A stretch of 46,486 nucleotides of DNA from Candidatus Zixiibacteriota bacterium (lineage in GTDB: Bacteria > RBG-13-66-14 > B26-G2 > WVWN01). The position numbers were made by a program, and so were the translations under genes. The stretch is taken from NCBI GenBank assembly GCA_030613505.1, contig JAUWLW010000023.1, positions 1 through 46,486 of the forward strand. Reading direction: 5' to 3'. The notes below the pieces were generated by a model. That model saw only the letters and a list, made by a program, of their open reading frames with translations, ran no database searches and was not told the origin of the DNA. The number at the start of each line of letters is the position of its first letter. Position 1 is the stretch's first letter. Shown in pieces: positions 14,515 through 23,747 of this stretch.

Positions 14515-15896
14515 GCACGTACGAGGAGAAACTGGAAGCCTTCCTCGGCCGCCGCGTCCTGGTGGTCGGATTGGGGCGTTCCGGCGTAGCGGCGGCCAGG
14601 GCGCTTGCGCCGGCGGCCGCTGAGGTCGTGGCCTGTGACGAAAAGCCGGCCGACGAACTGAGCAAGGAAGCCCGGGAGCTCGCCGGTGCCGGCGTGGAGC
14701 TCCGCGCGGGCGACCAAACGCCGGCGCTACTCGCGGGCGTGGACCTCCTTGTTCGTAGCCCCGGCGTTCCCTGGGAAGCGCCCCTTATAGTAGCCGCCCG
14801 CGAAAAGGGTATAGAGGTCGTAGGCGAGCTCGAGTTGGCGTACCGCCTGCTCGTGACGGAACGCGTCGTCGCCGTCACCGGGTCCAACGGGAAGTCGACG
14901 ACGACGGTTCTTTTGGGCGAGATCTTCCGGCGGGCCGGCGAAGACGTGGTCGTCGCCGGCAACATAGGCGTCGCGTTGACCGCGGTGGGGGCGGAAATCC
15001 GACCGACGACCACGGTTGTGGCCGAGGTTTCATCGTTCCAGCTTGAGGACGCCGTGACGTTCAGGCCGCGCGTAGCCGTATTGCTCAACCTCGCGCCCGA
15101 CCATTTGGACCGGCATGGCTCGCCGGCCGCGTACTATCGCACGAAGTGGCGCCTGTTCGAAAACCAGCGGCCCGAGGACTACGCGGTGTTGAACGCGGAC
15201 GAAGAATCTTCCGGTAACCGGGACGAACTTCAGGCCGCGGTGTTGTTGTTCGGGCGCGGCGCGGCGCCGGGGCCCGGCGTGTGGCTCGCCGGCGACGACG
15301 TAGCGTACGATGTCCGTGTGCAGAAGGGGACGTTGTTGCCGAATCGCGATATACGGTTGCCCGGGCCCCATAACCTATCGAACGCGATGGCGGCGGCCTG
15401 CGCGGCGTTGGCGATGGACGTATCCCCCCGGGCGATAGCGGAAGCCCTCGTCGAATTCGAAGGGCTGCCGCACCGGTTGGAGTTCGTCGGGGAAGCGGGG
15501 GGCGTACGTTACGTGAACGATTCCAAGGCCACGAACGTGGCGAGCACGCTTACGGCACTCGCTACTTTCGAGGGGCCTATAATATTGATCGCAGGGGGCA
15601 AATCGAAGGGCGGCGATTTCGGGGCATTGGCGGCTGCGGCGCGCGGGAAAGTGCGGCTGGCGGTACTTTACGGCGCCGCGCGCGACGAGCTCGCCGCCGT
15701 TTTTGAAGGTGTCGTTCCTCTCGAGCGAGTGGATACCGTGGGGGGAGCGGTGGCCAGGGCCGCGGCGTCGGCCCGGCGCGGCGACGTCGTACTTCTCTCA
15801 CCCGCTTGCACGTCGTGGGACCAGTACCGCGATTTCGAAGAACGGGGCGACGATTTCAAAAGAGCCGTGGCCGAGTTGAGCCGGGAGGCCAGTTAA
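14511..15896 (+). CDS. murD: MurD, UDP-MurNAc-L-Ala:D-Glu ligase
   Basis: 461-residue Mur ligase that adds D-Glu to UDP-MurNAc-L-Ala. The N-terminal Rossmann domain has VLVVGLGRSGVAAARAL, the ATP site VAVTGSNGKSTTTVLLG, then NLAPDHLDRHGS and the C-terminal HRLEFVGEAGGVRYVNDSKATN, the MurD signature, ending with SPACTSWDQYRDFEERG. I start it at GTG 14511, which overlaps the mraY stop as GTGA, giving the usual length; an upstream start within mraY would add 12 residues without family support. ftsW follows after 3 nt. Confidence 0.95.
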   Translation: MSTYEEKLEAFLGRRVLVVGLGRSGVAAARALAPAAAEVVACDEKPADELSKEARELAGAGVELRAGDQTPALLAGVDLLVRSPGVPWEAPLIVAAREKGIEVVGELELAYRLLVTERVVAVTGSNGKSTTTVLLGEIFRRAGEDVVVAGNIGVALTAVGAEIRPTTTVVAEVSSFQLEDAVTFRPRVAVLLNLAPDHLDRHGSPAAYYRTKWRLFENQRPEDYAVLNADEESSGNRDELQAAVLLFGRGAAPGPGVWLAGDDVAYDVRVQKGTLLPNRDIRLPGPHNLSNAMAAACAALAMDVSPRAIAEALVEFEGLPHRLEFVGEAGGVRYVNDSKATNVASTLTALATFEGPIILIAGGKSKGGDFGALAAAARGKVRLAVLYGAARDELAAVFEGVVPLERVDTVGGAVARAAASARRGDVVLLSPACTSWDQYRDFEERGDDFKRAVAELSREAS

Positions 15897-15899
15897 AGA

Positions 15900-17060
15900 A
15901 TGCCGCGTTCACTCGTCATTACGTTGATAGCCGTATCGCTTATGCTGGCGACGGCGGGCGTGCTCATGGTTTTCTCGTCGAGCGCGGCCCTGGCGTACGT
16001 GAAGTACGACGGCGATAGCATGTACTTCCTGAAACGTCACTTGATCAATTTGGCGGTGGCCTTGGCCGTGGGCGCGTTTTGCGCGTTTGCCGATTATCAT
16101 CTGTGGCGACGGCTCGCCTGGCCCGCGGTGATCGTCGCGGTTTCGCTACTGGTTTTAACGTTGGCCTTCGGCGTCGGGAGTTACGCCGCGCCGGTTCACC
16201 GTTGGCTGAAATTGGGGCGATTCTATCTCCAACCCTCGGAACTAGCGAAATTGGCGACGGTTTTCGTGTTGGCGAAGTACATCGCCCGACGCGGCCAGCT
16301 CGAAAACGCGTATGAGAAGTGGCTTCCCCTCGGCGCGGTAGTCGTGATGTTCGCGGCGGTGGCGGTGCAACCCGATTTCAGCATGGCTTTTCTCATCGCC
16401 GCTTCGGCGTTCGTGATGCTCTTTCTGGCGGGCGTCCGGTTCCGGTACATCGTCGGCGCCGGGGCGTTAGTGGTGCCGCTCTTGGCGATAATGATATCCG
16501 CGCAGAAGTACCAAATTTCGCGGCTGATATCTTACGTCGACCCGTGGCGTTACGCACGCGGCAGCGGCTACCAGGTAATACAATCTTTGATCGCGCTCGG
16601 TTCGGGCGGCCTTTTAGGCAGAGGCCTCGGCGCTAGCAACCAGAAACTATTCTACTTGCCCCAAGCCCATACCGACTTCGTGTACGCTATTTTAGGCGAG
16701 GAGTTCGGTTTCGTGGGTGCGGCGGCGGCGCTGGCGGCGTTCGCGATCCTGGTTGCGGCCGGCTTCAAGACCGCGGCGCGGGCGAGCGACGCCTTCGGCA
16801 GATACTTGGCGGCGGGGTTGACTGCCGTCGTGGGCCTTTGCGCCGCGGTGAACCTTTGCGTCGTCACCGGTTTAATACCCACAACCGGCATCCCGCTGCC
16901 GTTTATATCTTACGGCGGCACGTCGCTCGTCGCCACGTTCGCCGCGGTCGGGATATTAATAAGTATCGCCCGGCGTTCCGGCGTCGACAGCGCTTTCGGG
17001 TACGCCCGCCGCGAGATGCCGTCGGCGTCGCTGAACGGCACGTTCGTCGACTACGTTTAA
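15900..17060 (+). CDS. ftsW: FtsW, septal peptidoglycan glycosyltransferase (SEDS)
   Basis: 386-residue SEDS membrane protein with about ten helices. With FtsI it polymerises lipid II at the septum. It shows the family pattern VFSSSAALAYVKYDGDSMYF at the start, the YFLQPSELAKL-type segment (FYLQPSELAKLATVF), the loop YQVIQSLIALGSGGLLGRGLG, HTDFVYAILGEEFGFVG and the end PLPFISYGGTSLVAT. GGGAGG lies about 13 nt upstream of ATG 15900. It sits between murD and murG, the usual place. Confidence 0.95.
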   Translation: MPRSLVITLIAVSLMLATAGVLMVFSSSAALAYVKYDGDSMYFLKRHLINLAVALAVGAFCAFADYHLWRRLAWPAVIVAVSLLVLTLAFGVGSYAAPVHRWLKLGRFYLQPSELAKLATVFVLAKYIARRGQLENAYEKWLPLGAVVVMFAAVAVQPDFSMAFLIAASAFVMLFLAGVRFRYIVGAGALVVPLLAIMISAQKYQISRLISYVDPWRYARGSGYQVIQSLIALGSGGLLGRGLGASNQKLFYLPQAHTDFVYAILGEEFGFVGAAAALAAFAILVAAGFKTAARASDAFGRYLAAGLTAVVGLCAAVNLCVVTGLIPTTGIPLPFISYGGTSLVATFAAVGILISIARRSGVDSAFGYARREMPSASLNGTFVDYV

Positions 17061-17064
17061 AACG

Positions 17065-18171
17065 ATGACGTCGAACAAAGAGATACTTCGGATCGTTATC
17101 GCGGGCGGTGGGACCGGCGGCCACCTCTTCCCGGGGCTCGCCGCTGCTGACGCAATAACGACCGCGGCGCCCCGGGCCGGTATAACTTTCGTCGGTACCG
17201 GGCGGCCGGTAGAGGAGCGGGCGCTGGCGGCAAAGCCGTACGGGTATCGTGTTTTGCGGGCGCCGCGCCTCGAGCGTAGTCTGCACCCGCTCAACCTCCT
17301 GATGCCCGTTCGGTTCGCTTGCGCCGCGGCGCGGGCGCGTAAGCTGCTTCGCGAGCTTAAACCCGCGCTCGTGATAGGGACCGGCGGGTACGGCAGCGCG
17401 CCGGTGGTCGTTGCGGCGCGGCTTCGTCGGACGCCGACGGCAATACTGGAGCAGAACATAATACCGGGGCTGACCAACAGGTTATTATCCCGCGTCGCGG
17501 ACTTAGCGTGCGTAGCGTTCGAGCCGTCGCGCGATTGGCTCGCCGACCGCGTCAAGGTCGTCGTGACGGGTAACCCCGTGCGCGACGTCCGCGACGCCGA
17601 CGACGTGGAGGGGGCGCGCGCCAGGCTCGGCCTTGACGCCAGGACTTTTACCGTCTTCGTATTCGGCGGCAGCCAGGGCGCGCAGCGCCTCGTTAGCGCG
17701 ACGGCGGCCGCGTTGGACGAGCTCGTCGACCGGGATGTACAACTCGTCGTCCAGACGGGCGACGCCGCGACGCTCGACGTACCCGCGCCTTGGCGAGGGC
17801 GCCTCGTTGTGCGGCCGTTCTTCGACGAAATATACGACTGTTACCGGGCCGCCGACTTAGTGGTATGCCGCGCCGGCGGCGGCGTGGCGGAAGTCCTCGC
17901 TTTCGGCCGGCCGATGGTCCTGGTGCCTTATCCCTTCGCGGCCCACGGCCACCAACAACGCAACGCGGCGTACGTGGAACAAGAGGGCGCGGCCGTCGTC
18001 GTCGAAGACGAGGATCTGGACGGCGCCAAACTGGCGGCGCTTATCTTGGAACTTCAAAACGACGACGGACGACGGGGGGCGATGGCGCGCGCGGGCCGTG
18101 AGCTAGGCCGCCCCGACGCGGCCCAACAGGTCGCGCGCGCGGCGTTGGCCCTTATAGGGGTTGGGACGTGA
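17065..18171 (+). CDS. murG: MurG, lipid II-forming GlcNAc transferase
   Basis: 368-residue GT-B glycosyltransferase (GT28) on the inner face of the membrane. It adds GlcNAc to lipid I, making lipid II. The N-terminal loop IAGGGTGGHLFPGLA (G-loop 1), IGTGGYGSAPVV and ILEQNIIPGLTNR bind the membrane substrate. The C-terminal half holds VFGGSQGAQRL and the UDP-GlcNAc site CRAGGGVAEVLAFGRPMVLVP (quoted in part of the family form), with HQQRNA after it. It starts at ATG 17065, 4 nt after ftsW, and overlaps murC by 4 nt (GTGA). Confidence 0.95.
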   Translation: MTSNKEILRIVIAGGGTGGHLFPGLAAADAITTAAPRAGITFVGTGRPVEERALAAKPYGYRVLRAPRLERSLHPLNLLMPVRFACAAARARKLLRELKPALVIGTGGYGSAPVVVAARLRRTPTAILEQNIIPGLTNRLLSRVADLACVAFEPSRDWLADRVKVVVTGNPVRDVRDADDVEGARARLGLDARTFTVFVFGGSQGAQRLVSATAAALDELVDRDVQLVVQTGDAATLDVPAPWRGRLVVRPFFDEIYDCYRAADLVVCRAGGGVAEVLAFGRPMVLVPYPFAAHGHQQRNAAYVEQEGAAVVVEDEDLDGAKLAALILELQNDDGRRGAMARAGRELGRPDAAQQVARAALALIGVGT

Positions 18172-19550
18172 CCGATTTCGGGCCCATAAAGAAGATCCAC
18201 TTCGTCGGCGTCGGCGGCGCCGGGATGTGCGGCCTGGCCGAGATACTTAACAACTTGGGTTTCGACGTGTCCGGATCGGACGCTAGGCCGAGCGAGGTTA
18301 CGGCGCGCCTTAGCGAGCTGGGCGTAAAGGTCTACGAGGGCCACGCCGCGGGAAACCTGGGCGACGCCGAGGTAGTCGTCGTCTCCGCGGCCATACCGGC
18401 CGACAACGCCGAAGTGATGGAGGCCCGGGCGCGGCGCGTTCCGGTTATTCCGCGAGCCGAGATGTTGGCGGAGCTGATGAGATTAAAGAAAGGGGTCGCG
18501 GTCTGCGGCACGCACGGTAAGACGACGACGACGTCGATTTTGGCGACGCTTCTGGCCGAGGGGGGCCTCGAACCTACTTTCGTCGTCGGCGGCCGTTTGA
18601 ACAGCGTGGGCACCCACGCCAAATTGGGCGAGGGGGATTACTTCGTCGCGGAGGCCGATGAGAGCGACGGCTCGTTTTTAAAACTCTCGCCCATATACGC
18701 CATATGCACCAACGTCGACGAAGACCACCTGGACTACTACGGAACCTTCGAGCGGTTGCAGGAGGCCTTCGTCGAGTTTTTGAACAAGGTGCCTTTTTAC
18801 GGCCTGAACCTGGTATGCGCCGACGACCCGGGCGTCGCCGCCGTTCTCGAGCGCATCTCGAAGCCGACGATGACGTACGGTACTTCGCCCGAATGCGACG
18901 TCGTCGTTTCCAATATCGTAGCCGAAGGTCTTAAAACGTCGTTCGAGCTGGCGTTCAAGGGCGAACGGTTCGGCCGGCTGACGGTTAACCTTCCCGGCGA
19001 ACACAGCGCCTTGAACGCCGCGGCGGCCGCGGCCCTCGCCGTCGTCGTCGGCGTAAGCTTCGACACCGTTCAAAAGACGTTGGAGGAATTCGAAGGAGTC
19101 GAAATGCGATTCCAACGGTTGGGCCAAGTGCAGGGTTCGGTAACGGTGATGCACGACTACGCGCACCACCCGCGTGAAATCGAGACGATGTTGGCCGCGC
19201 TCCGCCAGGCTTACCCGGGAAGGCGTTTGGTGGCGGTGTTTCAGCCGCACCGTTATACGCGGACGCGCGACCAGATGAAGAAATTCCCCGGCGCGTTGGC
19301 GGCGGCCGACGTCATCATCGTTACCGGGATTTACGGCGCAGGAGAGGCCGCTATCGTGGGCGTCTCGGAAGAAGGTATCGTCGCCGGCCTGGTTCGCCAA
19401 GGCCACGGCGACGTATATCACATACCGGATAAGGCCGACGTTCCGGCGCGCGTGGCCGCGGTAATGCGGCCGGGTGACGTAATCGTACACGTAGGCGCGG
19501 GAGACGCGTGGAAGGTCGCGGAAGATGTATTGCGTTTTCTTACCGATTAA
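18168..19550 (+). CDS. murC: MurC, UDP-MurNAc:L-Ala ligase
   Basis: 460-residue Mur ligase that attaches the first amino acid, L-Ala, to UDP-MurNAc. It has the N-terminal IHFVGVGGAGMCGLAEIL, the P-loop VCGTHGKTTTTSILATLL (about 107-124), EADESDGSFLKL, VDEDHLDYYG, and the late DYAHHPREIETML with FQPHRYTRT. Length is normal. The start is GTG 18168, overlapping the murG stop. The end overlaps murB by 26 nt. Confidence 0.95.
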   Translation: MTDFGPIKKIHFVGVGGAGMCGLAEILNNLGFDVSGSDARPSEVTARLSELGVKVYEGHAAGNLGDAEVVVVSAAIPADNAEVMEARARRVPVIPRAEMLAELMRLKKGVAVCGTHGKTTTTSILATLLAEGGLEPTFVVGGRLNSVGTHAKLGEGDYFVAEADESDGSFLKLSPIYAICTNVDEDHLDYYGTFERLQEAFVEFLNKVPFYGLNLVCADDPGVAAVLERISKPTMTYGTSPECDVVVSNIVAEGLKTSFELAFKGERFGRLTVNLPGEHSALNAAAAAALAVVVGVSFDTVQKTLEEFEGVEMRFQRLGQVQGSVTVMHDYAHHPREIETMLAALRQAYPGRRLVAVFQPHRYTRTRDQMKKFPGALAAADVIIVTGIYGAGEAAIVGVSEEGIVAGLVRQGHGDVYHIPDKADVPARVAAVMRPGDVIVHVGAGDAWKVAEDVLRFLTD

Positions 19551-20457
19551 CGGCGGTTCGTCGAGCCGGTGGCAGGACCGCATAGAGGGGTCGGTCGCGG
19601 AGGGCGCGGCGCTCGCGCGTCATACGACGTACCGGGTAGGCGGGCCGGCCAAGTATCTGGTCGTACCGGCGACGACCGACGACGTACGTGAGGTTTTCGT
19701 CTCGGGCGAGGATACTTTCGTGATGGGTGCCGGGAGCAACGTGCTCGTCGCGGACGCCGGTTTCGACGGCGTCGTCCTCAAAATATGCAATACCATGGCG
19801 CATATCTCGGTGCAAGACGGCGAAGTCGTCGTGGGCGCGGGACGGTTGTTGCCGTCGCTCGTAAATAGTTGTGTCGAGATGGGGTTGTCCGGCATGGAGT
19901 GGGCGGTAGGTATTCCCGGCACGGTGGGGGGAGCGGTTTGCGCCAACGCCGGCGCGTTCGGCTCCGCGACGTGGGATTGCGTCGATTACGTTGGAGTTGT
20001 AACGGCCGACGGCTCGTGTCAACGGCTGGGGGCGGCGGATGTCGAGCACGGATACCGCTTCGCCGATTTTCCCGTCGTCGGGCCGTTCGCCGTTACTGAG
20101 GTGGCGTTCCGCCTTGCGGGATCGGACGTGGGGCGGGTACATGCGCTAACCGAGGAGTACAAGGCCCGGCGCGGCGCGACTCAACCTTTTGGCGCGGCGT
20201 CGGCGGGATGCGTTTTTAAGAACCCTACCGAGGGTCCCGCCGCCGGGGAGTTAATTGATAAGGCGGGGCTGAAAGGATTGACGCGGGATGGCGCAGTCGT
20301 CTCGGCCAAGCACGCTAATTTTATCGTTAACGAAGGCGGCGCTGCCGCCGCCGATATATACGACCTTATCGAGGAAATCCGCGAAGCCGTAAGAGAAAAA
20401 TTCGGCGTGACGTTGGAACTCGAGATCAAACTAGTAGGAGATTTCCACCGTGGCTGA
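19525..20457 (+). CDS. murB: MurB, UDP-GlcNAc-enolpyruvate reductase
   Basis: 310-residue FAD enzyme that reduces UDP-GlcNAc-enolpyruvate with NADPH, giving UDP-MurNAc. It has HTTYRVGGPAKYLVVPAT, the FAD loop GAGSNVLVADAGFDGVVL, GMEWAVGIPGTVGGAV and AGCVFKNP. The Cys in GCVFKNP replaces the Ser of the E. coli type, which is the pattern of type II (Bacillus/Staphylococcus-like) MurB. The last segment LELEIKLVG carries the conserved acidic residue. Start ATG 19525 lies within murC. No good alternative start exists before the first motif. It overlaps ftsQ by 8 nt. Confidence 0.94.
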   Translation: MYCVFLPINGGSSSRWQDRIEGSVAEGAALARHTTYRVGGPAKYLVVPATTDDVREVFVSGEDTFVMGAGSNVLVADAGFDGVVLKICNTMAHISVQDGEVVVGAGRLLPSLVNSCVEMGLSGMEWAVGIPGTVGGAVCANAGAFGSATWDCVDYVGVVTADGSCQRLGAADVEHGYRFADFPVVGPFAVTEVAFRLAGSDVGRVHALTEEYKARRGATQPFGAASAGCVFKNPTEGPAAGELIDKAGLKGLTRDGAVVSAKHANFIVNEGGAAAADIYDLIEEIREAVREKFGVTLELEIKLVGDFHRG

Positions 20458-21304
20458 GGTCCGGGACGAAGGGCGGACGTTGGGAGTTAGGCCGGCGCGC
20501 CGGCGGAGGCGCCGACCGTCCGCGAGCGCCATAGGAAAGCGTCTGGCGGCGGCGGCGGTCGTCTCGGCTGCTGTCTTCTTGGCGGCGTTCCTCGTTTACG
20601 CGTCCGTTACGTCCGCGCCGTGGCGCCTGGGTCGATATACGGTTCGCGGCGCGTCGTATTTAACATCTACCGAGGTTTTGACGGCGGCGGATTTGGAGGC
20701 CGGCGACAACCTATTCTGGGTCGACCTCGAGAAGGCGGAAGAAAAGCTTTGCCGGCACCCTCGCATCAGATGCGCGGAAATCCGGCGCCGGCTGCCGGCG
20801 GAAGTATTGGTAGAGGTCGACGAACGGCCGGCGGCTGCGGCGGTAATAATAAACGGTGCGTTGTATAAAATCTCGTCCGACGGCGTCGTGCTCGAGCCGA
20901 TGGCGGCCGGGTACGAGGATGTTCCCGTTCTGGTCGGTATGCGCTTCCGCGCGTCGGGCGGAGTTACCGGTAAAAGGGTGACCCGCGGCGACGTAATGGA
21001 TGCGCTGGCGACGGCGGAGGCGCTGGGCGGCGTCGACCCGGCGTGGGCCGCCGCGGTAGAATACGTCGACGTCGGCGAGCGGGTCGTCGTGTTGGCCGCG
21101 GGCCGATATAAGGTGAAGTACGCCGCGGGTTTCGACGAGTCGGCGGCCCGGCGTCTCCGGCGAGTTTTCGAGGCCACGCGGGCGAATAGCGGCGCCTTAA
21201 TAACGTACGATACCCGTTTCGGCACGGACGTTATAGTGACGGGCGGAAGTCGCGGCGTCGGCGGCGCCGCGGGAGGTGGTTCGGCGGATGACGGAGCGAT
21301 TTAA
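20450..21304 (+). CDS. ftsQ: FtsQ/DivIB divisome protein
   Basis: 284 residues. A long basic cytoplasmic head (RPARRRRRPSASAIGKR), one membrane helix (about residues 34-52), then a POTRA domain starting at RYTVRGASYLTSTEVL and including WVDLEKAEEKLCRHPRI and PAEVLVEVDERPAA. A beta domain follows (VLVGMRFRAS onwards) and a low-complexity Gly-rich tail. FtsQ links FtsL/FtsB to the rest of the divisome and works in the periplasm. GTG 20450 has AGGAG about 10 nt upstream. It overlaps murB at its start and ftsA at its end. Confidence 0.88.
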   Translation: MAEVRDEGRTLGVRPARRRRRRPSASAIGKRLAAAAVVSAAVFLAAFLVYASVTSAPWRLGRYTVRGASYLTSTEVLTAADLEAGDNLFWVDLEKAEEKLCRHPRIRCAEIRRRLPAEVLVEVDERPAAAAVIINGALYKISSDGVVLEPMAAGYEDVPVLVGMRFRASGGVTGKRVTRGDVMDALATAEALGGVDPAWAAAVEYVDVGERVVVLAAGRYKVKYAAGFDESAARRLRRVFEATRANSGALITYDTRFGTDVIVTGGSRGVGGAAGGGSADDGAI

Positions 21305-22526
21305 CATAGTCGCCGGCCTGGACGTCGGCACGACCAAGGTTTGTTGTGTGATAGCCAAACGAGACGGCGGCCCCGCGGTCGAGGTTTTGGGCACGGGGCT
21401 CGCGCCCTCGTTGGGCAGCAAACGCGGCATGGTCGTGAATATCGAGAGCACGGTCCAGTCGGTGGTGGAGGCGGTTCGCGAAGCGGAGCAGATGGCTGGG
21501 GTCGAGGTCGGCGAAGTGAACGTGGGCATTGCCGGCGGCCACATCAAGAGTATGAACAGCAAAGGCATCGTCGCCATCTCGAGCGCCGACCGCGAGATAA
21601 CGCAGAAAGACATCGAGAGGTGCATCGAACAAGCTAAGGCCATCGCGCTACCGGTGGATCGGGAGGTCCTACACGTCCTTCCCAAGGAATTCGCGGTTGA
21701 CGATCAACGCGCCATACGGGACCCGCGCGGGATGGTCGCGACGCGCCTCGAGGCGGACGTACATATCGTAACGGGCGCGATAACGTCGGCGCAGAATCTG
21801 GTGCGAAGCGTAAACCGGGCGGACCTGAAAGTCGCCAGGTTAGTTTTGGAGCCACTGGCGTCGGCGCGCGCCGTCCTTACTCCCGACGAAATGGAGCTGG
21901 GCGTGGCTTTGGTGGACATGGGCGGCGGTACGACCGACGTAGCCGTCTTCCACGAGGGTTCGGTCCGGCATACGTCGGTATTGGCGGTAGGCGGCGACCA
22001 GATCACGCGCGACTTGGCCGTGGGGTTGCGTACGCCCCGCCTGGCCGCGGAGCAGATAAAGCAGAAGTACGCGTTGGCCATGGCGTCGCTCGTGGACGAG
22101 GACGGCGTTGTCGAGGTGGTCGACGTAGGCGGCCGGCGCGCTCGGATGATAGACCGTAGTTATATAGCCGAGATCGTCCAAGCCCGGTTGGAGGAGATAA
22201 TCACGCTTCTGAAGCGCGAGATAAACGAATCGGGATACGCGGACCATCTCGCGGCGGGCGTCGTGCTCACCGGCGGTTGCGCCAATTTGGAGGGCATAGC
22301 CGAGCTCGGCGAGCAGATATTCAATATGCCTACTCGCATCGGCGTTCCGCTCGGCGTCACCGGCCTGTCAGATTCGGTAGCCGACCCCATCTTCGCCACC
22401 GGCGTCGGCCTGATCCTATACGACTTGCCGGAAGGGGGCCGGTTCCACGAAGGCTCTGACAACGACGCGGTTATATTCCATAAGATCTTTTCCCAAATGA
22501 AATCCTGGATGGAAAACATCTTTTAA
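21288..22526 (+). CDS. ftsA: FtsA, actin-like Z-ring anchor
   Basis: 412-residue actin-family ATPase which tethers FtsZ to the membrane. It has phosphate 1 AGLDVGTTKVCCVIAKRDG, the 1C region VNVGIAGGHIKSMNSKG, phosphate 2 LVDMGGGTTDVAVFHEGS, the adenosine motif GVVLTGGCANLEGI, and a C-terminal amphipathic tail (IFSQMKSWMENIF) that fits the membrane-targeting helix. I choose ATG 21288, with GGGAGG 11 nt upstream; GTG 21276 in frame would add four residues. It overlaps ftsQ by 17 nt. ftsZ begins 13 nt downstream. Confidence 0.95.
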   Translation: MTERFNIVAGLDVGTTKVCCVIAKRDGGPAVEVLGTGLAPSLGSKRGMVVNIESTVQSVVEAVREAEQMAGVEVGEVNVGIAGGHIKSMNSKGIVAISSADREITQKDIERCIEQAKAIALPVDREVLHVLPKEFAVDDQRAIRDPRGMVATRLEADVHIVTGAITSAQNLVRSVNRADLKVARLVLEPLASARAVLTPDEMELGVALVDMGGGTTDVAVFHEGSVRHTSVLAVGGDQITRDLAVGLRTPRLAAEQIKQKYALAMASLVDEDGVVEVVDVGGRRARMIDRSYIAEIVQARLEEIITLLKREINESGYADHLAAGVVLTGGCANLEGIAELGEQIFNMPTRIGVPLGVTGLSDSVADPIFATGVGLILYDLPEGGRFHEGSDNDAVIFHKIFSQMKSWMENIF

Positions 22527-22539
22527 CGGAGGTAATAAA

Positions 22540-23682
22540 ATGCTCGAGTTCACGCCGGAATACGAACATTTCGCCACCATAAAGGTGATGGGGATCGGCG
22601 GCGGCGGCGGAAATGCCGTGAACCGGATGATCGACGCCAAGATCCGGGGCGTGGAGTTTATCGTCGCCAACACCGACGCCCAAGTACTGCGTCAATCGAA
22701 GGCCCTTCAAAAGATTCAGATCGGTTCCCGCCTCACCAACGGCCTGGGAGCCGGCGGGAAACCGGACGTCGGTCGCCTCGCCGCGGAGGAGGACCGCGAA
22801 GCGCTGTACCGCGCCCTCGACGGGTCCGACATGGTCTTCATAACGGCCGGGATGGGCGGCGGCACCGGTACCGGCGCGGGTCCAATAATCGCGGAGATCG
22901 CAGGTGAGATCGGTGCGTTAACGGTAGCGGTGGTGACCAGGCCTTTCCATTTCGAGGGGCCGCGGCGTCTCAAGATTGCCGAAGTCGCCCTGGCGGAGTT
23001 GGCGGACCGGGTGGACACGCTCATCGTAGTCCCCAACGAGAAACTCCTTAAGATCGTAGCACGCGAGACCACCATCACGGAGTCCTTCCGGTTAGCCGAC
23101 GACGTCCTAGTGCAGGCGGTCCGCGGGATATCGGACCTCATCACGGTTCCGGGTCTTATAAACGTAGACTTCGCGGATGTCCGCGCCGTAATGTCGGAAG
23201 CCGGCGGGAGCGCTATAATGGGCACCGGCGTCGGCGTGGGCGAGGACCGGGCCGCGGCCGCGGCGCAGAACGTCATCTCCAGCCCCTTGCTCGACGGTAT
23301 GAATATCAAGGGTGCGCGCGGGATCCTCATCAACGTAACCGGCGGGGTCGACATGTCGCTCCACGAGATAAACGAGGCGGTAAGCATTGTCAACGAGGTC
23401 GCCGACGACGACGCGAACATCATCGTCGGCGCGGTGGTGGAAGAGAGTTTGGATGAATTCCGCGTAACTGTCATCGCGACGGGTTTCGAGGCGCCCCCGG
23501 TGCAAGAGGTGAGCGTGTTTGGCGAGACTCAGATCCCGGCGTCAATGGTCCACGCGGCACCGCTTCCTCCCGCGCCCCCCGATGGCGTAGAAATAGATTT
23601 CGACGATGCTCTCCTGAGTTCGGAATTCGACATCCCGGCGTTCATCCGTCAACGTTCGCGCAGTGACGATATTAAAAACTAG
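22540..23682 (+). CDS. ftsZ: FtsZ, tubulin-like division GTPase
   Basis: 380-residue GTPase that builds the Z-ring. N-terminal GIGGGGGNAVNRMI, VANTDAQVL, the tubulin signature GMGGGTGTGAGP (about residues 105-116), PNEKLLKI, and NVDFADVRAVM (T7 loop region, NxDxxD). After a short linker the conserved C-terminal peptide EFDIPAFIRQRSR binds FtsA. It has the strongest Shine-Dalgarno of the operon (CGGAGGTAA, 6 nt spacing), in line with the need for more FtsZ than other dcw products. Last gene of the operon, followed by a strong terminator. It ends in TAG. Confidence 0.98.
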   Translation: MLEFTPEYEHFATIKVMGIGGGGGNAVNRMIDAKIRGVEFIVANTDAQVLRQSKALQKIQIGSRLTNGLGAGGKPDVGRLAAEEDREALYRALDGSDMVFITAGMGGGTGTGAGPIIAEIAGEIGALTVAVVTRPFHFEGPRRLKIAEVALAELADRVDTLIVVPNEKLLKIVARETTITESFRLADDVLVQAVRGISDLITVPGLINVDFADVRAVMSEAGGSAIMGTGVGVGEDRAAAAAQNVISSPLLDGMNIKGARGILINVTGGVDMSLHEINEAVSIVNEVADDDANIIVGAVVEESLDEFRVTVIATGFEAPPVQEVSVFGETQIPASMVHAAPLPPAPPDGVEIDFDDALLSSEFDIPAFIRQRSRSDDIKN

Positions 23683-23700
23683 GGCCGAATACAGAACGCA

Positions 23701-23728
23701 AAGCCCCGGCTCAGGCCGGGGCTTTTTT
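23701..23728 (+). terminator. Rho-independent terminator of the dcw operon
   Basis: Perfect 10-bp stem AAGCCCCGGC (23701-23710)/GCCGGGGCTT (23715-23724), loop TCAG, T run 23723-23728. It lies 18 nt after the ftsZ stop. The convergent minus-strand gene ends at 23748 and may share it. Confidence 0.92.
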
Positions 23729-23747
23729 CGTCGGTAAAGGGGGCCGT